The notes below the pieces were generated by a model. That model was given only the letters and a program-made list of their open reading frames with translations, was not told where the DNA came from and searched no databases. Below, piece by piece: positions 1-7,673 of a stretch of DNA of 64,000 nt. This DNA comes from Microbacterium sp. RURRCA19A (GTDB taxonomy: Bacteria > Actinomycetota > Actinomycetes > Actinomycetales > Microbacteriaceae). Every line of letters starts with the position of its first letter. Positions within the stretch are counted from its first letter, which is position 1. The translations under genes were made by a program, and so were the position numbers. The stretch spans positions 891,660 to 955,659 of the forward strand of contig NZ_FTNQ01000002.1 in NCBI RefSeq assembly GCF_900156455.1. The letters run 5' to 3'.

Positions 1-266
1 TGGACGGTCAGGTGCTCACCGAGGTGCTGCGCATCGGTCGCGAGAAGCTCAGCGACAAGGGCACGGTGTCGGCGGCCAAGCGCGTCGACCCGCTGCGCAG
101 CCAGACCGGCCTCGCTCGGGATGCCGTGATCCAGCGGTTCATTGACACGTTCACGACGCTCTACGGAGCCACCACCGGACATATCACCGAAGAGGAATAT
201 GCCGAGGCCGAGGCCCTCGTGGCGTCGAAGTTCGCCACCGACGCGTGGCTGCAGCGCGTTCCGTGA
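1..266 (+). CDS. Lipoate-protein ligase A family protein, C-terminal fragment
   Basis: The reading frame is open from base 3 and runs off the left edge, so only about the last 88 residues are present. The block reading roughly RIGREKLSDKGTVSAAKRVDPLRSQ followed by TGLARDAVI is the kind of segment seen near the end of LplA-like lipoate/octanoate ligases of Actinobacteria, which attach lipoyl groups to 2-oxoacid dehydrogenase or glycine-cleavage proteins. The catalytic lysine region lies outside the window, so activity cannot be judged. The stop overlaps the next start (GTGA), suggesting translational coupling with the methyltransferase downstream. The family call rests on recognition of this C-terminal block only. 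Confidence 0.7.
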   Translation, partial: DGQVLTEVLRIGREKLSDKGTVSAAKRVDPLRSQTGLARDAVIQRFIDTFTTLYGATTGHITEEEYAEAEALVASKFATDAWLQRVP

Positions 267-1228
267 GCGCCCCGATCCTGGACGGCGTGCTCGATCACGG
301 CAGCGTCGAGATCCACCACGCCGACAATCTCGCCGTGACCCCGCGCCTCGCGGACGGGTCGTTCACGCTCGTCTACCTCGACCCGCCGTTCAACACGGGG
401 CGTACCCGATCCAAGGCGGTGGAGTCGGCGCTGCGGGCTCCCGCGGCGGAAGCGACCCCGGATGCCGAGGAGCCCCTCGTCCCGGCATCCGAGCCGCCCC
501 GCGATCCGGCGATGCTCGTCTTCCCGGACGAGGAGGAGGAGTCCGCGCCCGTACCGGTGGTCCAGCGCGGGTTCCACGGCCGCGAGTACGCGCGGCTGCG
601 CGGCGATCTCCGGACCTACGACGACCGGTTCGATGACTACTGGGCGTTCCTGGAGCCGCGGCTCGAGGAGGCCTGGCGGCTGCTCGCCGACGACGGCACC
701 CTCTACCTGCACCTGGACTACCGCGAGGTGCACTACGCCAAGGTCATGTGCGATGCGCTGTTCGGCCGCGAGCGGTTCCTCAACGAGCTGATCTGGGCGT
801 ACGACTACGGCGCGAAGACCCGGCGCCGCTGGCCGACGAAGCACGAGACGATCCTCGTGTACGTGAAGAACCCGGCCGCGTATTTCTTCGACTCGGACGC
901 CGTCGACCGTGAGCCCTACATGGCGCCCGGTCTCGTGACCCCCGAGAAGGCGGCGCGCGGCAAGCTGCCGACCGACGTCTGGTGGCACACCATCGTGCCG
1001 ACGACGGGTCGGGAGAAGACGGGCTACCCGACCCAGAAGCCCGAGGGTGTGCTGCGGCGCATGGTCCAGGCATCCAGTCGCCCCGGTGACAGGGTGCTCG
1101 ACATGTTCGCCGGCAGCGGCACCCTCGGCGCCGTCGCCGCCCCGCTCGGCCGTCACTCGGTGCTGATCGACGACAACGCCGACGCGGTGGCCGTGATGCG
1201 CCAGCGGCTGGCGGCGTTCGCCGTCTGA
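263..1228 (+). CDS. Solitary beta-class DNA methyltransferase (N6-adenine or N4-cytosine)
   Basis: Predicted S-adenosylmethionine-dependent DNA methyltransferase, 321 aa. Motif IV (DPPFNTG) is near residue 40 and motif I (DMFAGSGTLG) near residue 281. This order, catalytic motif, target-recognition region, then cofactor motif, defines the beta class. Between motif IV and the conserved YDDRFDDYW segment lies an acidic, proline-rich stretch of roughly 60 residues (about 47-105) that looks like a disordered insertion. I chose the GTG at 263 because it overlaps the upstream stop; a GTG at 245 is also in frame. No restriction endonuclease or specificity gene is adjacent, so it looks like an orphan methyltransferase. 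Whether it modifies A or C cannot be read from sequence alone. Confidence 0.88.
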   Translation: MSAPILDGVLDHGSVEIHHADNLAVTPRLADGSFTLVYLDPPFNTGRTRSKAVESALRAPAAEATPDAEEPLVPASEPPRDPAMLVFPDEEEESAPVPVVQRGFHGREYARLRGDLRTYDDRFDDYWAFLEPRLEEAWRLLADDGTLYLHLDYREVHYAKVMCDALFGRERFLNELIWAYDYGAKTRRRWPTKHETILVYVKNPAAYFFDSDAVDREPYMAPGLVTPEKAARGKLPTDVWWHTIVPTTGREKTGYPTQKPEGVLRRMVQASSRPGDRVLDMFAGSGTLGAVAAPLGRHSVLIDDNADAVAVMRQRLAAFAV

Positions 1229-1270
1229 CCGGCCGGCGGGCGTCCTCGGGTCTCGTGAGGTCGTGCGGTG

Positions 1271-1306
1271 GTGCCGTCGTGCCGTCGTGCCGTCGTGCCG
1301 TCGTGC
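1271..1306. repeat. Tandem (GTGCCGTC)4 microsatellite
   Basis: Four perfect copies of the 8-mer GTGCCGTC plus a partial fifth sit in the 220-bp gap after the methyltransferase. There are no spacers, so it is not a CRISPR. A short GGC run follows at about 1325-1340. The rest of this gap holds nothing else I recognise until the iron box at 1436. Confidence 0.8.
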
Positions 1307-1435
1307 GGAGTTGAGGGGCGACACGCCGGCGGCGGCGGCGGCGTATGGACGGCGTGTCGTCGGCAGACTCCGCGGGACGGTACGGCGAGTGGATGCCGGA
1401 TCGGAACGGTCGGCAGGAGGGAGAGGCCTGCGAAG

Positions 1436-1449
1436 TTAGGCTTGCCTAA
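1436..1449. promoter_or_regulatory. Iron box (DtxR/IdeR-type) overlapping a leaderless promoter
   Basis: The sequence TTAGGCTTGCCTAA is a perfect 6+2+6 palindrome matching the core of actinobacterial iron-repressor boxes. Within it, TAGGCT (1437-1442) lies exactly 6 nt before the ATG at 1449, the spacing of a -10 hexamer for a leaderless mRNA. The operator would therefore cover both the -10 element and the start codon. An AGGAGG at 1415-1420 is too far upstream to act as a ribosome binding site. Confidence 0.75.
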
Positions 1450-1757
1450 TGACGTATGTGTTCGACCCCGAGATCCAGCGGGCCGTGCTCGGCCACATGA
1501 ACGACGATCACCGCGACGACAACGTGCTCATCGCGCGGGCGTTCGGTGACGGGGCGCCGGTCGCGTCCGCGCGGATGACGGGCTTCGACGGCGACGGGGG
1601 CGACTGGGCGGTCGCGCACGAGGGCGGGGCGACCGTCGAACTGCGGGTGCCGTGGCCCGGCGGGTCCATCGCGGAGCGGCGGGAGGTGCGTCGCGAGATC
1701 GTCGCGCTGTACGACGAGGCGTGCCGGCGGCTCGGCATCGAGCCGCGACCGCACTGA
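1449..1757 (+). CDS. DUF2470 domain protein, heme-utilisation associated
   Basis: Small protein of 102 aa. The segment VLGHMNDDHRDDNVLIAR matches the HMNxDH signature of DUF2470, the domain that forms the C-terminal part of HugZ/HutZ-type heme-utilisation proteins. Here it stands alone, without the flavin-reductase-like barrel. It lies immediately upstream of heme oxygenase, and both carry an iron box, so a role in handling heme or biliverdin during iron starvation is a reasonable inference. The start is the ATG inside the iron box. There is no Shine-Dalgarno, in line with a leaderless transcript. The biochemical role of free-standing DUF2470 proteins is not settled. Confidence 0.8.
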   Translation: MTYVFDPEIQRAVLGHMNDDHRDDNVLIARAFGDGAPVASARMTGFDGDGGDWAVAHEGGATVELRVPWPGGSIAERREVRREIVALYDEACRRLGIEPRPH

Positions 1758-1764
1758 GAAATCG

Positions 1765-1796
1765 AAGGTTAGGAGAGCCTAACCTTCCCGTATGAT
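1765..1796 (+). promoter_or_regulatory. Iron box and leaderless promoter of heme oxygenase
   Basis: The arms AAGGTTAGG (1765-1773) and CCTAACCTT (1778-1786) form a 9-bp inverted repeat with a 4-nt centre, an excellent match to the DtxR/IdeR consensus. A -10 hexamer TATGAT follows at 1791-1796, and the ATG begins 6 nt later at 1803. Repressor binding would block the promoter when iron is plentiful. Confidence 0.85.
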
Positions 1797-1802
1797 GGCG
1801 CC

Positions 1803-2456
1803 ATGAGTGCTGTCATCCCGTTCTCCACCGCCCTGCGCGAGCGCTCGCGCACCGCCCATTCGTCGAGCGAGGGCGCGGATTTCATGACGAACCTCATGAA
1901 CGGGTCGGGCACGCGCGAAGACTATGTCGCGCTCGTGGTCCAGCACTGGTTCATCTACGAGGCGCTCGAAGCGGCCACCGAGCGCATGCGCGTCGACCCG
2001 GTGGCATCCGTGTTCCTGAGCGACAAGCTCACGCGCCTGCCCGCGCTCGAAGCCGACCTCGCGTTCCTCATCGGCGACGACTGGCGCGAGCGCATCTCGC
2101 CGCTGCCGACGACGCAGGCGTACGTCGCACGGATCCGGCGGGTCGCGGCGACCTGGCCGGGCGGATTCGTCGCGCACCACTACACCCGCTACCTCGGCGA
2201 CCTGTCCGGCGGGCAGTTCATCGGTCGGCTCATGCAGCGCCGTTTCGGCTTCGACACCAACGGCATCGGGTTCTACCTCTTCGGCGACATCGCCGACCCC
2301 GAGGCGTTCAAGAACGTCTATCGGGAGCAGTTGGATGCCGCTGCGTGGGATGAGCACGAGAAGGAGCGCGTCATCGAGGAGGTGCTCGTGGCCTACCGGT
2401 TCAACACCGAGCTCTTCGTCGACCTCGCGCGCGCGAAGGCGGCTCAGTCGGCCTGA
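1803..2456 (+). CDS. hmuO: Biliverdin-producing heme oxygenase
   Basis: Cytoplasmic heme oxygenase of 217 aa, the usual bacterial length. It opens the heme ring to give biliverdin, CO and ferrous iron. The N-terminal helix contains the expected proximal histidine (SRTAHSSSEGADFM, His19), and a glycine-rich distal helix is seen as YLGDLSGGQFIGR. Transcription starts close to or at the ATG (TATGAT plus 6 nt), so the mRNA is probably leaderless and under direct iron repression. The gene overlaps the convergent DUF916-like gene by 13 bp at the 3' ends. With DUF2470 upstream and heme transport genes downstream, it completes a heme-iron salvage route. The symbol follows the Corynebacterium name. 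Confidence 0.93.
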   Translation: MSAVIPFSTALRERSRTAHSSSEGADFMTNLMNGSGTREDYVALVVQHWFIYEALEAATERMRVDPVASVFLSDKLTRLPALEADLAFLIGDDWRERISPLPTTQAYVARIRRVAATWPGGFVAHHYTRYLGDLSGGQFIGRLMQRRFGFDTNGIGFYLFGDIADPEAFKNVYREQLDAAAWDEHEKERVIEEVLVAYRFNTELFVDLARAKAAQSA

Positions 2457-3424
2457 GCCGCCGCGGCCGCGCTCGCGGCTGCGCGCCGATGGCGGACGAG
2501 CAGCACCGCGGTCAGCACGGCGGCCAGAATCAGCGCGAGCAGCGCGTATAGGCTCCACGGCACGGCGACGATCGAGAACCCGGCCGTGACCGGAGCGAGC
2601 GGGGCGGCTCCGAGGCCGACGGCCTCGGGCGTGACGTCCACGGATCCGGCGACCCATCCGAGCGAGAACGCCGGGATCTCGCGCGCGATCCGCACGGTCG
2701 ATCCCGGAAGCACCTCGGTCAGCTGTGTCGGAGCGGTGCGCGCACCGAACAGGCCCGCCGTCGCGAGGGTCTCCGCGCCCGTCAGGCGGGTGTTCCCGGT
2801 GTTCTCGAGCGCGTACTCCACCACGATCCGGCCCGAGTCGAACGGGTTCCAGGAGGCCTCGTACCGGGCGGACGCCGCGGACACCGAGGCTGCGGGGGTC
2901 AGTTCGCCCGCGACCCGGAGGGTGATGCGGGTGCCGAGCCGGCGATCGACGGACAGGGTCGAGGTCGGGTCGGTGCTGGTGAGCGAGGTGACGATCCCCG
3001 CGCCGTGGTCGCCGGGGCGTGCATCGACGGGCACGGTGATCGTGAAGGGCACCTCCGCCGACTGCCCGGGGGACAGCGAGAGCGGCGTGGTGTCCACCGA
3101 CACCCACGTTCCGGCATCCCGTGAGGGTTGTCCGTCGACGAGCACGTCGATCTCGCCCGTCGACGCGGTGAAGGCATCGGCTGCGTACACCGCGAGGGGA
3201 AGGGGCTCGGTTCCGGTGTTGACGACGATCATCGTGTCGGAGATGACGGCGCCCGGCTCGACCGTGTCGTACGTGAAGTTCGCGCGGCCGGTGCCGTAGG
3301 CGTTGTCGGCGGTCCGGACCGTCCACGCGACGCCCCCATCCGCGGCGGTTGCGGACGCGGGGGCGGCGAGGGCCAGGAGCAGGATGCCGACCAGGGCGGC
3401 GGGAAGGGGGAGACGTGCGAACAC
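2444..3424 (-). CDS. DUF916-like (WxL-interacting type) secreted membrane-anchored protein
   Basis: 326 aa, starting at GTG. It has an N-terminal signal peptide (residues 1-28), then a two-part beta-sandwich region whose opening (WTVRTADNAYGTGRANFTY) and following pattern of NTGTEPLPLAVYAADAF and PFTITVPVDARPGDHGAGIV are typical of DUF916 proteins. A single transmembrane helix (about residues 285-310) and a basic Arg-rich tail follow, so the bulk is outside the cell. It is downstream of the secreted HtaA gene on the same strand, separated by a 63-bp gap containing a strong hairpin. That suggests it belongs to the heme-regulated operon, perhaps holding or presenting HtaA at the surface. That role is an inference from position. 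Confidence 0.75.
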   Translation of the reverse strand: MFARLPLPAALVGILLLALAAPASATAADGGVAWTVRTADNAYGTGRANFTYDTVEPGAVISDTMIVVNTGTEPLPLAVYAADAFTASTGEIDVLVDGQPSRDAGTWVSVDTTPLSLSPGQSAEVPFTITVPVDARPGDHGAGIVTSLTSTDPTSTLSVDRRLGTRITLRVAGELTPAASVSAASARYEASWNPFDSGRIVVEYALENTGNTRLTGAETLATAGLFGARTAPTQLTEVLPGSTVRIAREIPAFSLGWVAGSVDVTPEAVGLGAAPLAPVTAGFSIVAVPWSLYALLALILAAVLTAVLLVRHRRAAASAAAAAQAD

Positions 3425-3446
3425 GGGTGCGCTTTCTGTGGGAGGG

Positions 3447-3482
3447 GCGGCGGGGCCCCGTCGAGCGTCGGAGCCCCGCCGC
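3447..3482 (-). terminator. Intercistronic stem-loop between secreted HtaA and DUF916-like gene
   Basis: Arms GCGGCGGGGC (3447-3456) and GCCCCGCCGC (3473-3482) form a perfect 10-bp GC stem just after the HtaA stop. There is no U tract. It may stabilise the HtaA transcript or partly terminate it before the next gene. Confidence 0.55.
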
Positions 3483-3487
3483 GGGGG

Positions 3488-5305
3488 TCACTGCAGGGCG
3501 GTGATGGTGAGCTTCGCGGTGTAGTCGCCCGCCGGCGTCGTGCCGGGGATCACGAGGGACAGGTCGGCCCCGATCGTGGCGCTCGTCGCCGCGGTCGACG
3601 AGGCGAGCACGCGCGATGCGCCCAGTCCGAGGCCGCCGAGACGGGTGGACGCGACCTCGGCGCCGGCGGTGACGGCCGGTGCCGCGGTGACGACCTTGGG
3701 CGTCCAGCCGAGCAGATCGCTCGAGAACGAGCCGCCCGCGCTGGAGGCGAAGTCGCCGACCTGGCCCGAGATGCTCCACGTGTACGGCGCGGTGCCGCCC
3801 GCGCGCGTGTCGGTCACGAGGATGTTCGTGAGCGAGCCGGATGCCGTGAAGTTCGCGCCGTCCTGCACGGCGGTGCCGAGGCTCGCCGGCGAGGTGCCCT
3901 CGAACGCCCAGCCGAACGAGCCCGTCGGGGCGTCGACCCACTCCGGCACCTCGACGACCACGTCGGACGAGGAGGCGAAGGAGAGCGGGGTGTAGGTCTC
4001 GAACGGGGCGTAGACGGTGCCGCTGCCGGCGTAGGTGTAGATGCCGAACCGGCCCGCGGCGAGGTTCTGCGCCTCGGTGGTGGTCAGGGTGAGGTCGACC
4101 GAGAACGTGCCGTCGGCCGCGAGCTCGATCGCACCGCTGCCGGCTCCGCCGATGGTGGCCATGCTGGCGGCGGGCACGGCCCACTTCTGCGCGATGACCG
4201 AGCGTGCCGACGATGCGGCTCCGGCGGAGGGCTTCCAGGTCTCGGCGAACTTGCCGAACACCACGTAGGCGCCGCTGAACGTTCCGGCCAGGGGCGGGCG
4301 TGTGCCGTTGGTCGCCGTGCCGGAGGGGAGGAATCCGCTCCCCGACACCGTGACCGTCTCGCCCGGGGTGAGGCCGGTGGTCTGGGAGACGGTGACGGTG
4401 GGAGTCGACGCGACCGGGGCCGAGGTGTAGGCGACCGTCAGCGGGCTCGCGGGCTTGCGCACGTCTGCGGCACCGCCCGAGGAGTACCAGTACGACCCCT
4501 GCCCGGTCGTGACCTGGAAGTCGACGAAGGACTGAGGGAACGCGCCCGCGTTCGCCCCCGTGGTGACCTGCGCGACGGATCCGGCGGGCACGGAGACGGT
4601 ACGCCCGAGGTAGTCGGGCGTCACCGTGAATCCGGTGGGCGTGACGTCCACGCCGGTCAATGTGGCGATGACCACGTTCGGCACCGGGGTCAGGGACTCG
4701 AACTTGTCGGGATCGTCCATCGAGGTGCCGTAACCACCGAGCGTGGCGGTGACCGTGCCGGTGCCGTCGCTGGCGACGGTCAGCTTCGGGTCGGTGATCC
4801 ACGAGCGGGTCATGCCCGAGTAGTACGCCGAGGTGAACGAGCCGGTCCACTGGATCGTGGCGGTGCCGGCATCCACGTCCACCGTGCCGGTGCCCCCGGC
4901 GATCTCGGCGATATGGCCCGAGTTCAGCCCGTTGCCGGAGGTGATGGTGGTGCCGTTCGCGTCGGTCCGCAGGCCCGCGAAGGTGGCCGCGGCGTAGCTA
5001 CCGTCGGCCTGCTTCTTGAGGATCCGCGTGTTGCCGTCGCTCTGCTTCCAGTTCGACGCGGTGACCCGGTCCGCCGAGGACGAGGCGGTGACGATGCCCG
5101 CCGAGAGCATGTTGACCGTACCCGGGGCGAAGGCGGCGGCGTTCGACTCGGCGTTCAGTCCCCAGCGGAACACGGCGCCGTCGATGCTCGTGCCGGCGGC
5201 ATGCGCGGGCGTGGCGACGAGCGCCCCGCCCAGGGCGAGGGCCGCCGCGGCGAGACTCGCCGTGGTCAGTCGGGTGAAACGGTGTCTGCGCGTGGAGGAA
5301 TCCAC
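3488..5305 (-). CDS. Secreted heme-binding protein with HtaA domain and second surface domain
   Basis: 605 aa, GTG start with AAGGGA upstream. It has a signal peptide ending near residue 36 (TPAHAAG). Residues about 38-235 form an HtaA domain: the opening AVFRWGLNAESNAAAF, a middle stretch with WTGSFTSAYYSGMTRSWITDP, and the block YLGRTVSVPAGSVAQVTTGANAG are shared with the HtaA protein encoded at 9558-10769. HtaA domains bind heme through conserved Tyr and His in Corynebacterium. The C-terminal half (VTVSGSGFLPS, then GAYVVFGKFAETWKPSAG) resembles the separate 363-aa protein at 8470-9561. No C-terminal membrane helix or sorting signal is seen, so it is probably released or loosely held. Iron boxes lie upstream, and it is divergent from hmuT. 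Confidence 0.87.
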   Translation of the reverse strand: MDSSTRRHRFTRLTTASLAAAALALGGALVATPAHAAGTSIDGAVFRWGLNAESNAAAFAPGTVNMLSAGIVTASSSADRVTASNWKQSDGNTRILKKQADGSYAAATFAGLRTDANGTTITSGNGLNSGHIAEIAGGTGTVDVDAGTATIQWTGSFTSAYYSGMTRSWITDPKLTVASDGTGTVTATLGGYGTSMDDPDKFESLTPVPNVVIATLTGVDVTPTGFTVTPDYLGRTVSVPAGSVAQVTTGANAGAFPQSFVDFQVTTGQGSYWYSSGGAADVRKPASPLTVAYTSAPVASTPTVTVSQTTGLTPGETVTVSGSGFLPSGTATNGTRPPLAGTFSGAYVVFGKFAETWKPSAGAASSARSVIAQKWAVPAASMATIGGAGSGAIELAADGTFSVDLTLTTTEAQNLAAGRFGIYTYAGSGTVYAPFETYTPLSFASSSDVVVEVPEWVDAPTGSFGWAFEGTSPASLGTAVQDGANFTASGSLTNILVTDTRAGGTAPYTWSISGQVGDFASSAGGSFSSDLLGWTPKVVTAAPAVTAGAEVASTRLGGLGLGASRVLASSTAATSATIGADLSLVIPGTTPAGDYTAKLTITALQ

Positions 5306-5378
5306 GTTCGTTCCCTTCTCCGCCCTCCGACGGGTTCCGGCGGCATGCCGACGGTGCGCCCCGGTGAGGCGCTGGAGG

Positions 5379-5399
5379 ACAGGTTAGGCTTACCTAACC
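5379..5399. promoter_or_regulatory. Iron box 1 between htaA and hmuT
   Basis: GGTTAGG (5382-5388) and CCTAACC (5393-5399) form a 7-bp inverted repeat with a 4-nt centre. The 19-mer at 5379-5397 differs from the DtxR/IdeR consensus at only about three positions. It lies about 75 bp upstream of the secreted htaA start and probably serves that promoter. Confidence 0.85.
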
Positions 5400-5423
5400 A
5401 TGAAGACGGCACCCAGGCAATGT

Positions 5424-5442
5424 TGAGGGTAGGCTTACCTTA
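5424..5442. promoter_or_regulatory. Iron box 2 in front of hmuT
   Basis: The 19-mer TGAGGGTAGGCTTACCTTA is a less perfect DtxR/IdeR box (about 15 of 19 consensus positions). It ends 3 nt before the hmuT Shine-Dalgarno GGAGG (5446-5450). It would repress the hmuTUV-surface protein-htaA operon when iron is abundant. Confidence 0.8.
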
Positions 5443-5457
5443 CTTGGAGGTTGTCTG

Positions 5458-6555
5458 ATGATGCATCGAACGATCCGCGGGCTCGCCGCGCTGGCGCTCT
5501 CCGTGGCCGTCGCCGTAGGGCTGAGCGCGTGCGATGTCGCCGGTGCCGCGCACGGCGGCGACTCCGCCGCCACGCCCCCTCTGGCCGAGGTGACACCGCT
5601 CGCCGATCCGCTGACCTGGGAAGGGCCGTCCACCGCAGTGGCGGCATCCACCGAGATCGACCCCGTCGACGGCGGCGCCCCGGTCCTGCCCGCCACGGTC
5701 ACCGACGCGCAGGGCGCCACCGTGACCGTGAGCGACACCACCCGCATCCTGACGCTCGACATCTACGGTTCGCTCTCACGCATCGTCTTCGAGCTGGGTC
5801 TCGGCGACCGGGTCGTCGCGCGCGACGTGTCCACCGGGTTCCCCGAGGCGGCCCACCTGCCCGTGGTCACCGAGAACGGTCACGATCTCAACGCCGAGGC
5901 GATCCTGGACGCGGCGCCCACGGTGATCCTCACCGACACGAGCCTCGGTCCGTGGGACACCGTGCTGCAGATGCGGGATGCCGGCATCCCCGTCGTCGTG
6001 GTCGACTCGCGTCGCTCGCTGGAGAACGTCGGGGACCTCATCGCCCAGGTCGGGGCGGCTCTGGGCGTCCCCGACCGCGCCGCCGCGCTCGCTGCGCGCA
6101 CCACGGCCGCGGTGGATGCCAAGATCGCGCAGATCGCGGCCGTCGCACCGTCCGACCCCGTGCGGAAGCTGCGCATGATGTTCCTCTACGTCCGCGGACA
6201 GTCGGGGGTCTACTACCTCTTCGGCGAGGAGTCCGGGGCCGACAGCCTCATCGAGGCGCTCGGCGGTGTCGACGTGGCCGGGGAGATCGGCTGGACGGGG
6301 ATGCGGCCGATCACCGACGAGGCCCTGGTCGATGCGAACCCCGACCTGCTGATCATGATGACCAAGGGCCTGGAGTCCGTGGGTGGCGTGGACGGGCTCG
6401 TCGAGCACCTGCCCGCGGTCGCCCAGACGGATGCCGGACGCCACCGTCGCATCGTCGACATGTCCGACACGACGGTGTTGAGCTTCGGTCCCGCCGCCGC
6501 CGACGTGCTCGACGCGCTCGCGGTCGCCGTCTACGCGCCCGAGGCCGCGGGATGA
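5458..6555 (+). CDS. hmuT: Heme ABC transporter substrate-binding lipoprotein
   Basis: 365 aa. Lipoprotein signal peptide with lipobox LSAC near residue 24, so it is tethered outside the membrane. The body is a periplasmic-binding-protein type III (cobalamin/hemin/siderophore) fold: TRILTLDIYGSLSRIVFELGLGDRVVARD, NAEAILDAAPTVILT, then AGIPVVVVDS and NPDLLIMMTKGLES. It should receive heme from the HtaA proteins and deliver it to the permease. The ATG at 5458 has a good Shine-Dalgarno (GGAGG, 7-nt spacing) directly after an iron box. The stop overlaps the permease start (ATGA). The heme assignment comes from the HtaA and heme oxygenase neighbours; the fold alone could also bind siderophores. 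Confidence 0.9.
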   Translation: MMHRTIRGLAALALSVAVAVGLSACDVAGAAHGGDSAATPPLAEVTPLADPLTWEGPSTAVAASTEIDPVDGGAPVLPATVTDAQGATVTVSDTTRILTLDIYGSLSRIVFELGLGDRVVARDVSTGFPEAAHLPVVTENGHDLNAEAILDAAPTVILTDTSLGPWDTVLQMRDAGIPVVVVDSRRSLENVGDLIAQVGAALGVPDRAAALAARTTAAVDAKIAQIAAVAPSDPVRKLRMMFLYVRGQSGVYYLFGEESGADSLIEALGGVDVAGEIGWTGMRPITDEALVDANPDLLIMMTKGLESVGGVDGLVEHLPAVAQTDAGRHRRIVDMSDTTVLSFGPAAADVLDALAVAVYAPEAAG

Positions 6556-7673
6556 CGGCGGTCGCGACCGCCCCCGCGGCCGCCCCGCCGGCGCGCGTCC
6601 GGGTCGCCCGTCGCGTGCCGGTGGTCTTCGCCGCGCTCGCGGTCGCCCTGGTGGCGCTCGTGATCGTGTCGGCCGGGAGCGGGCAGCTGTCGATCCCGCC
6701 CGACCAGGTCCTCGGGGCGTTCGCCCGCGCGTGGAACGACGCCGTGCGCAGCGTCGGCCTCGGTTTCCTCTCCGTCGCGCCCGGCACGCCCGTCGCCCAC
6801 GTCAACGGCGAGGCGACGCTATGGCTGATCAGGATGCCGCGGCTGCTCATGGCCGTCCTCGTCGGGGCGGCGCTGGCGGTCGCGGGCGTCGTCATGCAGG
6901 GCGTCTTCCGCAATCCCCTGGCCGAGCCCGGGGTCATCGGCATCTCGTCCGGCGCGGCGGTGGGGGCCTCGGCATCCATCGTGTTCGGGCTCACCTTCCT
7001 CGGCCCGCTCACCCTCCCCGTGCTCGCCTTCGCGGGAGGGCTTGCGGCGATCGCGGTCGTGTACGCCTCGGCGCGCGCCGACGGCCGCACCGAGGTCGTG
7101 ACCCTCGTCCTCACCGGGATCGCGGTCAACGCCGTCGGCGGTGCCGCGATCGCGCTGTTCACCTACCTCGGGTCGACGCAGCAGCGCGAGCAGATCGTGT
7201 TCTGGCAGCTGGGTTCGCTCAACGGTACGCGGTGGGACGACCTCGCCGTGGTCGCACCGCTGGCGGTGGTCGGCATCGTCGCGTGCCTGTTCTTCGCCGG
7301 CAGTCTTGACCTCCTCGCGCTCGGGGAACGGCAGGCCGAGCATCTGGGGGTGCGCGTGGAGCGGCTGCGCGTGGTCGCGATCGTCGTGATCGCGCTGCTC
7401 ACGTGCGCGGCGGTGGCGTTCTGCGGGATCATCGGCTTCGTCGGGCTCGTCGTGCCCCACCTCATGCGCATGGTGCTGGGGCCCGGGCACCGGCTGTTGT
7501 TGCCGGCCAGCGCCCTCGGCGGCGCGGTGCTCCTGGTTGCGGCCGATCTGGTCGCGCGGACGATCGTGCCGGGGTCGGAGCTGCCGATCGGCATGCTCAC
7601 CGCCCTCATCGGCGGGCCGTTCTTCTTCTGGCTCCTGCGCCGCACGCGCCGCCGTTCGGGGGGATGGGGATGA
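6552..7673 (+). CDS. hmuU: Heme ABC transporter permease, FecCD family
   Basis: 373 aa polytopic membrane protein of the FecCD/BtuC family. Family hallmarks include LWLIRMPRLLMAVLVGAALAVAGVVMQGVFRNPLAEPGVIGISSGAAVGA near the start, the segment GERQAEHLGVRVERLR that contacts the ATPase, and the end block GFVGLVVPHLMRMVLGPGHRLLLPASALGGA. About nine or ten hydrophobic helices are present. Start and stop both overlap neighbours by the ATGA arrangement, so HmuT, this permease and the ATPase are translationally coupled. It moves heme across the membrane as a dimer. Confidence 0.93.
   Translation: MTAVATAPAAAPPARVRVARRVPVVFAALAVALVALVIVSAGSGQLSIPPDQVLGAFARAWNDAVRSVGLGFLSVAPGTPVAHVNGEATLWLIRMPRLLMAVLVGAALAVAGVVMQGVFRNPLAEPGVIGISSGAAVGASASIVFGLTFLGPLTLPVLAFAGGLAAIAVVYASARADGRTEVVTLVLTGIAVNAVGGAAIALFTYLGSTQQREQIVFWQLGSLNGTRWDDLAVVAPLAVVGIVACLFFAGSLDLLALGERQAEHLGVRVERLRVVAIVVIALLTCAAVAFCGIIGFVGLVVPHLMRMVLGPGHRLLLPASALGGAVLLVAADLVARTIVPGSELPIGMLTALIGGPFFFWLLRRTRRRSGGWG

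Noticed and set aside
1271..1306. Possible CRISPR or iteron array.
   Set aside because: The 8-mer copies are contiguous without spacers, there are no cas or rep genes, and there is no replication gene nearby.
1779..4850. A 1023-codon open frame on the minus strand.
   Set aside because: It crosses heme oxygenase and both surface-protein genes in another frame, is Arg/His/Gly-rich without domains, and is a shadow caused by high GC.
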